Shown here in pieces: positions 27,752 to 40,177 of a stretch of DNA of 64,000 nucleotides (the stretch's first letter is position 1; every line of letters begins with the position of its first letter). The notes under the pieces were generated by a model. It was not told the DNA's origin. It did no database searches and worked only from the letters and a program-made list of their open reading frames with translations. Source of the DNA: JASGDN01 sp049841275 (GTDB lineage Bacteria > Chloroflexota > Chloroflexia > Thermomicrobiales > UBA6265); assembly GCA_049841275.1 (NCBI GenBank), contig JASGDN010000088.1, forward strand, positions 29,066 to 93,065. The letters are read 5' to 3'. A program made the position numbers and the translations under genes.

Positions 27752-28363
27752 CTAGCCGAACTCTTCATCTAGACGCGGCGAGTCGACCGAATCGGTGAAT
27801 TCGAGCGGAGCGATAGGTGGAAACGATTGTTCTGCGGAAGCGGAGTCCCAGCGATTGATGCCTTCAGCGCTCAGCATACTCAGATCAAGCTCTCTGTAGG
27901 ATATCGGCATGTCTCCCCGATACAAGCCAAGAGCCATTCGCTCAATGTCCATCCAAATCCGGTCAGGCGAGTAAGCAAGGATAAGCTGGAGAGTCGCATG
28001 GTCAAAACCCGGGAGAGTCGCCAGGTCCGCTGATGTCCATTGACCCGTGCTCACAGTCGCATTTCGTGCGATACGCAGGCCACCCCGACTTGATTTGCGA
28101 AGTCTGATGTTGATGTCGCCGAGGCCAAGGAACGTCAACTGATTTGTTTGGTAGACTTGAATTCTAGGGTGTTCCGAGAATCGGCGTTGGGCCAATCGGC
28201 AGAATACATCGAAAACTTGCTTTGCGTGGGCGCCCACTGTCAGGTCGCCATAGATCTGGGGGTCCTGCAAGTCGCGGCACTGACGGAACGCATCAATTGC
28301 CGTCTGAGCGATCTCCGCGAGGGCCGTGCGATTGTCGTCAGCGTCTAGCATGTTCAGTTTCAT
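27752..28363 (-). CDS. Unknown partner of the ImmA-type regulator
   Basis: A 203-residue protein I do not recognise. It is mostly helical, with KLNMLDADDNRTALAEIAQ at the N-terminus and acidic residues (SPRLDEEFG) at the end. The ATG at 28363 follows GGCGGAGG. It is transcribed with the XRE-ImmA gene and is divergent from hsdR, with a 126-bp gap. The two genes form a small regulatory or defence pair nested between hsdS and hsdR. A role as the target or inhibitor of the peptidase is possible but not shown. Confidence 0.6.
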   Translation of the reverse strand: MKLNMLDADDNRTALAEIAQTAIDAFRQCRDLQDPQIYGDLTVGAHAKQVFDVFCRLAQRRFSEHPRIQVYQTNQLTFLGLGDINIRLRKSSRGGLRIARNATVSTGQWTSADLATLPGFDHATLQLILAYSPDRIWMDIERMALGLYRGDMPISYRELDLSMLSAEGINRWDSASAEQSFPPIAPLEFTDSVDSPRLDEEFG

Positions 28364-28489
28364 TCTGCCTCCGCCAGTTCCGCACATCGACTAGAATTAT
28401 TACGCATTCTATCAGAGCAGCTGTGTCCGTTCAACTCTGGCGGCCATGTCTGCCGTCTGGTCAGCTAGTGGCGAAAGAAGGATGACACC

Positions 28490-31618
<3,129 letters not shown>

Positions 31619-31669
31619 ATTGCGCCCCATCCCGCCCTGCATCATCGCCGCAAACTCGTCGCGCTGCTT

Positions 31670-32066
31670 CTATTCCGTCCGCACCGCCTCCAGGTCCTCA
31701 GCGGTCCCGCCCGCCAGGCGATCCACCAGTTCATCCGGCAAGTTGTGCGTCTTCGCGGCAGCTCGCTGCCGCTCCAGTCGATCGCGATCCGCGATCTGGC
31801 GTTCCAGCTCCGCAATCGTCGTCGCCCGCTCCATCGCAAGCGTCTCCCATTCGCCCTCCCTCGCCGCATCAACCGCCCTGGACCCTCGCGGCCTCGGCTT
31901 CCCTGCAAAACTCGGCATTCTGGCGGCGCAGCTGCTTGATCAGCTTCTGGGTTTCCTGAGGGAGATCCTCGAAGCTCTTTTCCTTCGAGTCCTGCTCTCT
32001 GGAGACTTCGGGGGCGTTCGAGTACAGCTCGTCGGTGTTCGAGTCCAGCTCGTTCACGTCGGTCAT
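31670..32066 (-). pseudogene. Frameshifted phage scaffold-like protein
   Basis: The ATG at 32066 has GGAG upstream and opens an acidic frame with QETQKLIKQLRRQNAEFCRE to a stop at 31869. The neighbouring frame continues from about 31900 to 31670 with GEWETLAMERATTIAELERQ and ends LPDELVDRLAGGTAEDLEA. Together they read as one coiled-coil protein like phage capsid-scaffold proteins, which end in LPxxLxxxLxGxTxEEL-type sequence. A +1 shift near 31870-31900 is needed to join them. No portal or capsid genes lie beside it, so it is probably a prophage leftover. Confidence 0.45.
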
Positions 32067-32385
32067 GGAATCCTGCTCCTCGTCGGGCAAATCGCCAGAC
32101 AACAAAACGCCCACTCTCGGAAGAGCAGGCGACGTGCAGACGCGGTGGCCTCCCAACAGAGAGCGGGCGATGCCAACAATGGCGGTGGGTGGCCCTTACT
32201 CAGGTCACACGCATCATGGCACGAGAAAGACCCTCGCAGAAGCGGGACAAACGACCCTGCGCCCATTCCCCATCGGGCATCAAAAGCGATCGAGAACCCA
32301 GTGCTAGTGAGTTGCATCAAGGGAATCGTGCGGCCAAAATAGAGGCAGGAAATACATGCACGGAATAGAATAAAGGAACGCAACG
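32067..32385. other. Region without a clear gene
   Basis: A 319-bp stretch between the scaffold-like remnant and the membrane-protein gene. No protein-like frame, RNA gene or repeat is evident. It presumably contains the promoter of the 32386 gene. Confidence 0.4.
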
Positions 32386-33483
32386 ATGCCAAACGATGCG
32401 CAGTCGTCGACGACTGACACGACCCAGCCAAGCGCCTCCACCCCGTCAAACACCACTGGCGCCGATCCCAGCGCAAACAGCACACCACCCCAATCTGGCC
32501 CCCCTGTTGAGGAACCGGCTGATCCCAACGCAACCAACGCACCACTCGAATCCGGGCACCTCGTTGTGGAACAAAAGACCGAGCTGCCACCTTGGCTCAG
32601 AGCCGCAAGCGCGCTGGTCATCTTGACTCTATTTGGTCTCGCCTGCCTCCTCGTCATCGCCAAAATCGTCTGGTCAAGCATCACCCACGACTCCGACCCA
32701 AATGACCAACTCGTCACCATGGTCCAATGGACCATCGGCACCGTCCTCACCGTCGCCCTCGGCCTCGTCGGCTACAACTGGGTCAGCTCCAACCGCAGCC
32801 TCGACCGCGAACAAAGCCTCGTCGAGACACGCTTCTCCCTCCAGGATGAACGAATCGGCCAAACCATTGCCGCCTCAGACGAGCGCAACCGCATCAACGA
32901 TCGCTGGGCGGGCGAACAGAAACACCGTTTGGACCAGGCACTCATCGATCTCGAAGCCGCACGCACGCACCTCAACGAACTCCAGAATCGTGTCGATACT
33001 CGCTTCTCGGACATACAGGAGAAAATCGACCTCCACTGGCAGGCCACACAGACACAGGCCCGGAAGCACAGCCATGAACTTCAGCAAGAAAGCGAGCAAT
33101 TCGCCCAGTTCACCGCCTGGGATATGGGGAGAAAAGCCAGCTTCGCCTTGGATCAAAACCGACCATACGACGCCCTATTTCAAGTCTGTACCGGTATCAT
33201 CCGCTTGCAAAAGGAGGACGTGTTCATTCAGCGCAGCTTCTGGAGGGATAGCGTCCGCATCCTGCAACGGTTGGCAGCCCAATCCCCTATCCCCGGCCTT
33301 AACGGAGTCCCCAAGCTCGGGCCAACCGCCGACGATGCCTTCAATATGGCCGAATCCATCGTCGGCACGCCTCGCCAGAGGGATGCGGATGGGGACCACA
33401 GCGGACGCCCCTCGGTGCGGGACAGTCACCTCGACGAGCTCGCCGACCTCTTCGCCGAAATCCGCACCCGCTGGAACCTCTAA
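32386..33483 (+). CDS. Membrane coiled-coil protein upstream of the AAA/subtilisin pair
   Basis: A 365-residue protein. The first 65 residues are a low-complexity, Thr/Pro/Ser-rich tail. Two membrane segments follow (ASALVILTLFGLACLLVIA and TIGTVLTVALGLVGYNWVS), then a long predicted coiled coil (RFSLQDERIGQT onward, through LNELQNRVDTRFSDIQEKID). It is one of three same-strand genes ending in the AAA+ ATPase and subtilase. No enzyme motif is seen. It may anchor or sense for that pair, like the membrane or sensor genes added to other defence modules; this is inferred only from position. Confidence 0.6.
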   Translation: MPNDAQSSTTDTTQPSASTPSNTTGADPSANSTPPQSGPPVEEPADPNATNAPLESGHLVVEQKTELPPWLRAASALVILTLFGLACLLVIAKIVWSSITHDSDPNDQLVTMVQWTIGTVLTVALGLVGYNWVSSNRSLDREQSLVETRFSLQDERIGQTIAASDERNRINDRWAGEQKHRLDQALIDLEAARTHLNELQNRVDTRFSDIQEKIDLHWQATQTQARKHSHELQQESEQFAQFTAWDMGRKASFALDQNRPYDALFQVCTGIIRLQKEDVFIQRSFWRDSVRILQRLAAQSPIPGLNGVPKLGPTADDAFNMAESIVGTPRQRDADGDHSGRPSVRDSHLDELADLFAEIRTRWNL

Positions 33484-33708
33484 CCCCACCATCGCCAACC
33501 CCCAGGACACGCTCCAACAACGACCAACGGCACGCGACCCATCGACATGATCACTGAGGCACCTGCTGGACCCTCTACCCCCACTCCGTCACACGACGCG
33601 CCACCCCATTCTTCCCATCCTTTTCGCAAATGCCCGATCACCATCTATACTCGTTCTCACACTAGGGATAGTGTGGGCACCGACACAATCACCCAGGCAG
33701 AGACCAGC

Positions 33709-34710
33709 ATGGCAAAAGCGGCACAAATCAAGGCCCTGGTCGAAAGCCACGGCGAAGGAGATGAGGCGCGCTTCTATTCTGTAGCGATGCAGGTTGCCGC
33801 GCACGCAGCGCGGAGCGGACAAACCACGTTCGCCCAGGAACTTCGTGCCCTCGTCGATGAAGCCAAACAGCGCGTTCCCCGCGCATCAACCAACATCCCC
33901 AGTCGCCCCGCCCCCATCGTCCAACCAAAAGGCGAACTGGCCGGGCTTCTCGACGCAAGCTACCCCCGCACCACGATATCGGATATGATCCTCACTGAGG
34001 ATCTCACCAACGCGCTCGAAGAAATCGTCAACGAGCACCGTCATCGCGCACGCTTGCGGAATTACGACCTCGCTCCAACCCGGCGCATCCTGCTTGTTGG
34101 CCCACCAGGCACAGGAAAAACGATGACCGCTTCGGCCCTCGCCGGCGAGCTGAATCTGCCCCTCTTCACCATCCAGCTCGATGGCCTCATCACGCGCTAC
34201 CTGGGGGAAACCGCAGCAAAGCTCCGCCTGATCTTCGACACCATCCAGTCCACGCGCGGGGTCTACCTCTTCGACGAGTTTGAAGCCATCGGCAGAGACC
34301 GCGCCGCCCACAACGAAGTCGGCGAAATTCGTCGCGTCTTGAGCTCGTTCCTCCAATTCCTCGAACAAGACCCCACAGACAGCATCATCGTCTGTGCCAC
34401 AAACAACCCCAGCCTGCTCGATCGCGCCCTCTTCCGTCGGTTCGACATCGTCCTGCGCTACGGACTCCCCGATCCCACCCATGCCATCGCCATGATGCAA
34501 GCCCGATTTGCCATGCTCGACACTACCGCCATCACCTGGGACGCATTCCGAAAAGCCGTCACCGGCCTCTCATATGGCGATCTCGTCCTTGCCTGCGACA
34601 AGGCAAGAAAGGTCGCCATCCTCTCCAAGACGGAAGCGATTGATCCCCAAGTGCTCACGGCAGCCCTCGACGATCGCAGAAATGCCTATCTGGGTGCGGA
34701 TGCCGAGTAG
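33709..34710 (+). CDS. ietA: AAA+ ATPase (IetA-like)
   Basis: A 333-residue FtsH/spastin-type AAA+ ATPase. Walker A is GPPGTGKTMT near residue 130, Walker B is VYLFDEFEAIG near 185, sensor 1 is CATNNPS, and an arginine-finger-like FRRFD lies near 245. The ATG at 33709 begins a helical N-terminal domain. The subtilase gene starts two bases after its stop, so the two are made together. This AAA+/subtilisin arrangement is that of the IetAS anti-phage system. Assignment to that system is by architecture and motifs, not by sequence comparison. Confidence 0.75.
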   Translation: MAKAAQIKALVESHGEGDEARFYSVAMQVAAHAARSGQTTFAQELRALVDEAKQRVPRASTNIPSRPAPIVQPKGELAGLLDASYPRTTISDMILTEDLTNALEEIVNEHRHRARLRNYDLAPTRRILLVGPPGTGKTMTASALAGELNLPLFTIQLDGLITRYLGETAAKLRLIFDTIQSTRGVYLFDEFEAIGRDRAAHNEVGEIRRVLSSFLQFLEQDPTDSIIVCATNNPSLLDRALFRRFDIVLRYGLPDPTHAIAMMQARFAMLDTTAITWDAFRKAVTGLSYGDLVLACDKARKVAILSKTEAIDPQVLTAALDDRRNAYLGADAE

Positions 34711-34712
34711 CG

Positions 34713-37280
34713 ATGGCCAGTCGGACGCTTTCCCACATTCCTGTCAAGAAGAAACCAGATTCCGTCCGGTTCTCTGGGTATGGTTCTCCGATCAATTCGG
34801 ACGATGCAAAAAAGCCACCTGCGCCGGATCGCGCCAAGCACGGCGCGGCACTCGCCCATACGCTCGAAACCATCGCCAAGGAATTCGACGCCGCTCAACA
34901 CGCAAACTCCCTGGCGCAGCAGATCCCTTCCGCCGAACCGGGACTTTACCTGGAGGTCCAATCCCAACCCAAACAGCGTCTAGAACTTGACCAACTCACC
35001 AATTCCGCATCCGGACTTCGACTCGTCGCCTTCCGCGCAGAAGAGTCCAACGATCAGGCCGAATCCGGAAAGCGGGAGCGGGCCGTCTTCTTCGCCCCCA
35101 AAGGCGATACCTCTGCCTTCAGCCAAAGAGCCCGGAACTACACCTCTGCAGATGCTGAAGATCCTCCCAAAAGCACCTACAAGAAACTCTTCGATCCCCT
35201 AGAGACGTTGGCCCGCGCGTCGTTCGAAGATCTCTGGACCGACCTAACTCCATTCCCGCCTAGTAATGAGGCACGGTGGTGGGAACTCTGGCTTAAACGA
35301 ACCGATAGGCACGAGATCGAACGGCTCAAAGCCTTCGCCGCCCATCAACACATCCTTGTAGCAGATCAGATCCTTGCCTTTCGCGCGCATATCGTGACGC
35401 TCGTCTACGCGACCGCCGAATTGTTTGCTCCCATCGCCAACACCATTCAGGACCTCGTGGAAGTCCGCTCGCCAAGCCCCACCGGGGCGTTCTTTGTGGA
35501 TCTTCCTGGTCCGGACCAACGTGAGTGGACAGCGGCCTTGCTCGACCGCGTCGCATCGCCCCCGGACGACAGCCCAATCGTCTGCATCCTTGACACTGGC
35601 GTGAATTTCGATCATCCCCTTATCAAATTGGGGCTGTCCGAGGCCGACTGTCACACCTATCACCCTGATTGGCGCATCAACGACCACCACGGTCATGGTA
35701 CGGAAATGGCTGGCCTCGCCCTCTTGGGAGATCTCGCTCCTCTGCTCGAAGGCGATACCCCGCTCCAACTCACCCACCGCCTCGAATCCGTCAAAATCCA
35801 TCAACCTCTACGGAATCAGAAGTCCCCGCAAAAGTTCCACAACGAAGCAATTGCCCTTGAAGCGATCAGTCGTGTCGAAGTCAGCCATCCCTCCGGCCGC
35901 CGAGTCATTGCGCAGGCCATCACGGCTGGCCCCAACAGCACCTTCGACGGGCGACCGCGCGCCTGGTCATCTACCATTGATGCCATCATCGCCGGTCGAG
36001 ATATCGATCTCCGCGATGATGGCATCGCCTACCTCAGTGACGACACGCGCGCGCCAAGGCTCTTCCTGATCTCTGCCGGCAACATCCCAGATAATGAGCC
36101 GCGCGGAGCAGGCCCGTACGATACGAATGACACATCGCCGATCCACGATCCCGCGCAAGCATGGAACGCGCTGACAGTTGGGGCGTACACGAACAAGACC
36201 TTGCTGAGCGGCGATCCTGGCGACGGGACCCAACCACTCGCTGCCGCCGGTGACGTGGCACCCATGAGTTCCACGTCGGTATCCGCATCTCGTCGATGGC
36301 CCAACAAGCCCGAAGTTCTCTTCGAAGGCGGGAATTGGCTGGGGAATACGCAAGGGGAGATATCCAGTCACGCCGACCTGAATCTCCTCACCACCTCCAA
36401 AGACATTGTTGTCGAGCACGTCCGAGACACCTGGGGAACCAGCCCCGCCACCGCACTCGCCGCACGCATGGCCGCCCAGATCTGGGCGCACTATCCCGAT
36501 CTCTGGCCAGAGACCGTCCGCGGGCTCATGGTCCACTCCGCCCGCTGGACCCCGGCTATGGAGGCTAATCTCCCCGCAAAACCCAAAAAGACCGATCGTG
36601 ATACCGTGCTACGCCGCTATGGATTCGGCGTGCCCGATCTCGCCATTGCCCTCAAAAGCGCTAAAAACGACGTCACGTTGTATGTGGAAGACGAACTCCG
36701 GCCATATACACGGGACAACGAACAGGAGATCCACTACCATCGCCTGCCCTGGCCCACCGATGTGTTGCAGGACATCGGGAGCCAGTCGGTAAAACTCCGG
36801 GTCACCCTCTCCTATTTCATCGACCCCAATCCCGCAACGATCGCCCGCGACAAGGCGAATGTCTATCAATCGCACAAGCTGAAGTTCGACCTCAAAATGG
36901 CAACGGAGAGCGAAGAGGCCTTCAGGAAGCGCATCAACCAGAAAGACAAGCCGAAAAAAGAGCGCCGAGGAAGCAAGCCCAAGGAAGGCGGAGACTGGTT
37001 CTTCTCCCAGGACGAGCGATTCTCCGGCTCTCTGCATTCGGATTGGTGGGAAGGCCTCGCCCAAGACCTCGCAGCGAGGGATTTCCTGGCTGTGTATCCC
37101 GAGCAAGGCTGGTGGTCCACCGCCAAAGACCCATCCATCGTATCGGCCAAGGTTCGTTACGCACTGATCGTTTCCATCGAATCTACCGACGAGCAGATCG
37201 ATCTCTGGACGCCCGTCGCCCTCGAGGCCGGCATCGAAGTTCCCAGCGAGTCCATAGTAGTCGACATCCCAGCACAATAA
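34713..37280 (+). CDS. ietS: Subtilisin-like serine protease (IetS-like)
   Basis: An 855-residue cytoplasmic-type S8 protease with no signal peptide. The triad is visible: Asp near 293 in CILDTGVNFDHP, His near 325 in NDHHGHGTEMAG, and Ser near 575 in WGTSPATALAARMA. About 280 residues precede the protease domain and 250 follow it, lengths expected of large AAA-linked subtilases, not of secreted degradative ones. With the AAA+ ATPase it is expected to form a phage-triggered protease. How it is activated is unknown. Confidence 0.78.
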   Translation: MASRTLSHIPVKKKPDSVRFSGYGSPINSDDAKKPPAPDRAKHGAALAHTLETIAKEFDAAQHANSLAQQIPSAEPGLYLEVQSQPKQRLELDQLTNSASGLRLVAFRAEESNDQAESGKRERAVFFAPKGDTSAFSQRARNYTSADAEDPPKSTYKKLFDPLETLARASFEDLWTDLTPFPPSNEARWWELWLKRTDRHEIERLKAFAAHQHILVADQILAFRAHIVTLVYATAELFAPIANTIQDLVEVRSPSPTGAFFVDLPGPDQREWTAALLDRVASPPDDSPIVCILDTGVNFDHPLIKLGLSEADCHTYHPDWRINDHHGHGTEMAGLALLGDLAPLLEGDTPLQLTHRLESVKIHQPLRNQKSPQKFHNEAIALEAISRVEVSHPSGRRVIAQAITAGPNSTFDGRPRAWSSTIDAIIAGRDIDLRDDGIAYLSDDTRAPRLFLISAGNIPDNEPRGAGPYDTNDTSPIHDPAQAWNALTVGAYTNKTLLSGDPGDGTQPLAAAGDVAPMSSTSVSASRRWPNKPEVLFEGGNWLGNTQGEISSHADLNLLTTSKDIVVEHVRDTWGTSPATALAARMAAQIWAHYPDLWPETVRGLMVHSARWTPAMEANLPAKPKKTDRDTVLRRYGFGVPDLAIALKSAKNDVTLYVEDELRPYTRDNEQEIHYHRLPWPTDVLQDIGSQSVKLRVTLSYFIDPNPATIARDKANVYQSHKLKFDLKMATESEEAFRKRINQKDKPKKERRGSKPKEGGDWFFSQDERFSGSLHSDWWEGLAQDLAARDFLAVYPEQGWWSTAKDPSIVSAKVRYALIVSIESTDEQIDLWTPVALEAGIEVPSESIVVDIPAQ

Positions 37281-37806
37281 CTGCTCACCTCTCAGTGGCG
37301 TTACCGAACCTCCCGACACTCGCAGCGACCGTGGCTTCTAGCACAACCAGTGTGTCGCTGCCTACGGCATATCGCCGTTTTGTAGATAAGGTTTTCTCGT
37401 CGCCTTCCTTCATAACTCGCCGTCGCCCCCATCATGCGCATCGCGAACGCATTTGGAGGGAATGGCGCGAGGGGGGGCGTGAGAGGGAACCCCGGTGACG
37501 GCGTAAGGAACGCGGTCACGTGGCAAGCTTGGAGCGGCAACGCGGTCGCGTCTCGACGAACCAATCCGCACTGCAGATCGCTGCACAGATTGGCCATGTT
37601 AGAGATTTCCGCTGTTCGGGACACTGATAGTGGTCGATGCATGGATCAGACACATCCAAGTCGCGGTCGGACCCTATGCGAGACTCCTCATAGGGATATT
37701 CCTTTCCCAAGCAGTATGATTTGCTTGGTGCCACGAGGAACTCAAGACTTCAACTCGGCATGACCTGATTCTTGTCTCTGAACTCATAGTTCAGGACTCT
37801 CCGCGC
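37281..37806. other. 526-bp region without a gene
   Basis: The stretch between the subtilase stop and the convergent integrase stop. Open frames here have no protein-like composition. No copy of the tRNA-derived attachment repeat is seen. It may mark the joint between the defence cargo and the integrase module. Confidence 0.45.
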
Positions 37807-38940
37807 CTACGACGCGTCGCTCAGCGCGGCATCGAGTGTCTCGGCTGCCCCCCGCTGCATGTCCGGCGTGACATGGCTGTACCGGTTGAGGGTCATCGTG
37901 ATGTCGGCGTGCCCGAGCCTCTCCTGCACGATCTTGGGATGGACACCCTGTGCCAGCAACAGCGTCGCACTCGTATGCCTGAGGTCATGGAAGCGGATCA
38001 CCGGCAGTCCCGTGGCCACCGTCAGCTTGCCGAATGCTGCGCCAAGTGAATTTGCGTGTAGCATGTTCCCGGTGCGGTTCGTGAAGACGAACCCATGGTC
38101 TTCCCAGAGCTCACCGAGGCGGAGCCGCTCTTCGTTCTGCCGCGCACGATGCTTGCGCAGCGACGTGACACAGCTGGCAGGAAGAGCAATCGAGCGGCGC
38201 CCCGCAGCCGTCTTCGGCTGGCCGAGTTCCCACCGTCCCTCCTTGCCGCGACTCAGGGTGCGCCGCACCGCGAGGGTGCCCCGATCGAGGTCGAGGTCTT
38301 CCCACTTCAGGCCGAGCAGCTCACCACGCCGCATGCCGGTCAGCAACGCCAGTCGCCAGAGTGCGGCAAGGTCGTGCTTGTCCGAGACGGCAAAAAAGCG
38401 ATTCACCTGATCGAGATTCCACGTCGTGATCTCGGGAAAGGTGCGCCGAGGCGCATCGACCATCGATCCGACATTGCGCGAGACCATGCCCCAGCGCTCG
38501 GCCTGCTTCAGCACGCGGTGCAGCATCACGTGCAGGTGGTGCACTGACGTCGCGGAAAGACCATACGCCAGCCGGTTAGCGTAGAATCGCTGCAGGTCGA
38601 AGGGGGTCAGTTTTACCAGTTGCCGCTTGCCGAGCTGGGGCAGGATGTGGACGCGCAGCATGTCGGCGTAACGGCGGAAGGTGGACGGTCGCAGCGATGG
38701 TTCGACCGCCTCCAGCCATTGCGCCGCAAACTCCGCAAGCGTCAGTTTCTCGTGACCGACGGCTTCTCCATCGTCGACCTGGTCGAGCAGGGCGCGGATC
38801 TTCTCCTCGCACTCGCGGCGGGTCTTCGCTGTGACGCGCTTCTGGCGACGCTTGCCGGTGACGGGATCCGATGGCAGGTCGACAATGCCGGCCCAACTCG
38901 TGCCGTTCCTCCCTGCCACCTTCGTGACTGATCCCTTCAT
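37807..38940 (-). CDS. Tyrosine recombinase/integrase
   Basis: A 377-residue phage-type integrase. The N-terminal part has an arm-binding region (GTSWAGIVDLPSDPVTGKRR, as in AP2-like integrase domains). The SAM-like core-binding domain follows (LTLAEFAAQWLEA), then the catalytic domain: Arg in TGMRRGELLGL near 207, HDLRHTSATLLLAQG near 321, GHADITMTLNRYSH with the nucleophile Tyr near 356. It is the last gene of a nine-gene minus-strand module. It is a candidate for the enzyme that put the island into the tRNA-Leu gene, although it lies in the island's middle. Confidence 0.93.
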   Translation of the reverse strand: MKGSVTKVAGRNGTSWAGIVDLPSDPVTGKRRQKRVTAKTRRECEEKIRALLDQVDDGEAVGHEKLTLAEFAAQWLEAVEPSLRPSTFRRYADMLRVHILPQLGKRQLVKLTPFDLQRFYANRLAYGLSATSVHHLHVMLHRVLKQAERWGMVSRNVGSMVDAPRRTFPEITTWNLDQVNRFFAVSDKHDLAALWRLALLTGMRRGELLGLKWEDLDLDRGTLAVRRTLSRGKEGRWELGQPKTAAGRRSIALPASCVTSLRKHRARQNEERLRLGELWEDHGFVFTNRTGNMLHANSLGAAFGKLTVATGLPVIRFHDLRHTSATLLLAQGVHPKIVQERLGHADITMTLNRYSHVTPDMQRGAAETLDAALSDAS

Positions 38941-39064
38941 TTGCTCATCCTTCCATACTGACGTACCGTCGCCATACGCATCCGCACCAGACCATCTGGG
39001 ATCGACGATAGGTGGTGCCGGGTCCCGCGACAGCCCCCTTCGGCACCCGGACTGGGGAGTGCAC

Positions 39065-39301
39065 TCACGACCGCCACTGGGCGAGAGCGTGCAGCCGCAT
39101 CAGTTCCTCATGCTCAGCTGTTGGCAGGGATGCCAGCCAGCCATCGAGCGATCCCGGCCACGCTTGCCGGTCGAGGGCCAGTCGCTCCAGCCCATCGAGG
39201 TCCTCGTCACTGAGCGAATGCAGGTCGACGCGCCGCTTCCTCCCCTGCCCGCTTCGACGTGCTTCCATCGCCATCAGGCGCTTGCCGATCTGTGCCCTCA
39301 T
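39065..39301 (-). CDS. Small unknown protein
   Basis: A 78-residue basic protein beginning MRAQIGKRLMAMEARR and containing HSLSDEDLDGLERLAL. It does not match a family I know. Its start overlaps the preceding gene's stop in an ATGA, making it the last of a chain of four coupled genes before the integrase. It might be a regulator of excision or replication, but there is no direct evidence. Confidence 0.5.
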   Translation of the reverse strand: MRAQIGKRLMAMEARRSGQGRKRRVDLHSLSDEDLDGLERLALDRQAWPGSLDGWLASLPTAEHEELMRLHALAQWRS

Positions 39302-39513
39302 ACGGCGTCCAGCGGCATTCCGACGATGTGCAGCAGGTGCGTGATCGGCACGTGTCGTCCGCAGTCCGGGCAGCGTTCCGGACGCTCCATGTTCCCGTCG
39401 TCATCGATCTGCACCATGCCCGGCCACGCCTGGCAGGTCGGGCATCCTGCCTCATGTCGTGCACTGGCCGTGGCTTCCAGACTCGCGATCCGGGTGGCGG
39501 TGCGCCGGTTCAT
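39298..39513 (-). CDS. Small zinc-ribbon-like protein
   Basis: A 71-residue protein with two CxxC pairs, GCPTCQAW and RCPDCGRH, that can form one zinc site. The N-terminal helix RTATRIASLEATASARH resembles short coiled coils of phage accessory proteins. It overlaps its neighbours by ATGA on both sides. The function is unknown. Confidence 0.55.
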   Translation of the reverse strand: MNRRTATRIASLEATASARHEAGCPTCQAWPGMVQIDDDGNMERPERCPDCGRHVPITHLLHIVGMPLDAV

Positions 39514-39776
39514 GCGATCGCCTCCGCGATGGCAGCCAGCTCCCGTTCCAGTTCCTCGACCGGGCAGCCGGCCTCCTCAGCCACGAACCGCAATTGCTCC
39601 TCCCGGGTCGTGATCCCGTGCTGCCGGAACTGGCGGGCAAGGTCTTCCGCCTCCATCAGCAGCTCCGCCGCGTCGAGCCCGAGGATGCACGCCACGCGCG
39701 TCACCTCGTTCCGGATCGCGGCCGACGGACGGCCCTCCATGACGTCCAATCGGCTGCAGATCCGTGAGCGGCTCAT
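39510..39776 (-). CDS. Small unknown helical protein
   Basis: An 88-residue, mostly helical protein (GLDAAELLMEAEDLARQF, GCPVEELERELAAIAE). Not recognised. The ATG at 39776 overlaps the stop of the upstream helix-turn-helix gene, and its own stop overlaps the next gene. The same ATGA overlap repeated in four genes indicates one translationally coupled unit. Confidence 0.5.
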   Translation of the reverse strand: MSRSRICSRLDVMEGRPSAAIRNEVTRVACILGLDAAELLMEAEDLARQFRQHGITTREEQLRFVAEEAGCPVEELERELAAIAEAIA

Positions 39777-40162
39777 CTCGCTCGCTCCTCGGTGCTGGCG
39801 GCGGCCTCCAGCGCGGCAAGCCGCTCCTCGATCGTGGCGAGTTCCCGCACCTGCAGCAACCGGTTCAGCGTGATATCTGCCGCCCGCACCCGAGCGCCCA
39901 GTGGTGCCTCCCGGTCCGCCATCGCCCCCGCCAGTGTCCCGACCGCCACCCGCGAGAGCCGGATCAGCACCCGCGACACCTCGTCCAGGGCCCGCGCCTC
40001 CGCCTCCCGCACCGCCGCCGCGAAGACCGGTTGCTTCATCCAGCGGTAGATCGTGTCCCGGGTCACCCCGGCAGCCGTGGCCGCATGGGAGACCTCCCCA
40101 GTGTGGAGCAACGCCTCCAGCGCTTTCCGCTGTTTGCCCGAAAGTGTCTGATCCTCCGACAT
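39773..40162 (-). CDS. Helix-turn-helix protein, terminase small subunit-like
   Basis: A 129-residue DNA-binding protein. The N-terminal homeodomain-like helix-turn-helix is LSGKQRKALEALLHTG followed by SHAATAAGVTRDTIYRWMKQP, as in phage terminase small subunits and related transposase helix-turn-helix proteins. The rest is a long helix. No large terminase subunit is present in the window. It could therefore be a packaging remnant in a satellite-type element, or a regulator. Confidence 0.6.
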   Translation of the reverse strand: MSEDQTLSGKQRKALEALLHTGEVSHAATAAGVTRDTIYRWMKQPVFAAAVREAEARALDEVSRVLIRLSRVAVGTLAGAMADREAPLGARVRAADITLNRLLQVRELATIEERLAALEAAASTEERAR

Positions 40163-40177
40163 CTGGTTGCATCCTCC

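Noticed and set aside
37434..37763. A possible small gene between the subtilase and integrase genes
   Set aside because: There is no ribosome binding site, family or consistent composition; listed as a gene-free region.
39773..40162. A complete prophage with packaging genes
   Set aside because: Only a terminase small subunit-like helix-turn-helix gene and a broken scaffold-like gene are seen; no large terminase, portal, capsid or tail genes.
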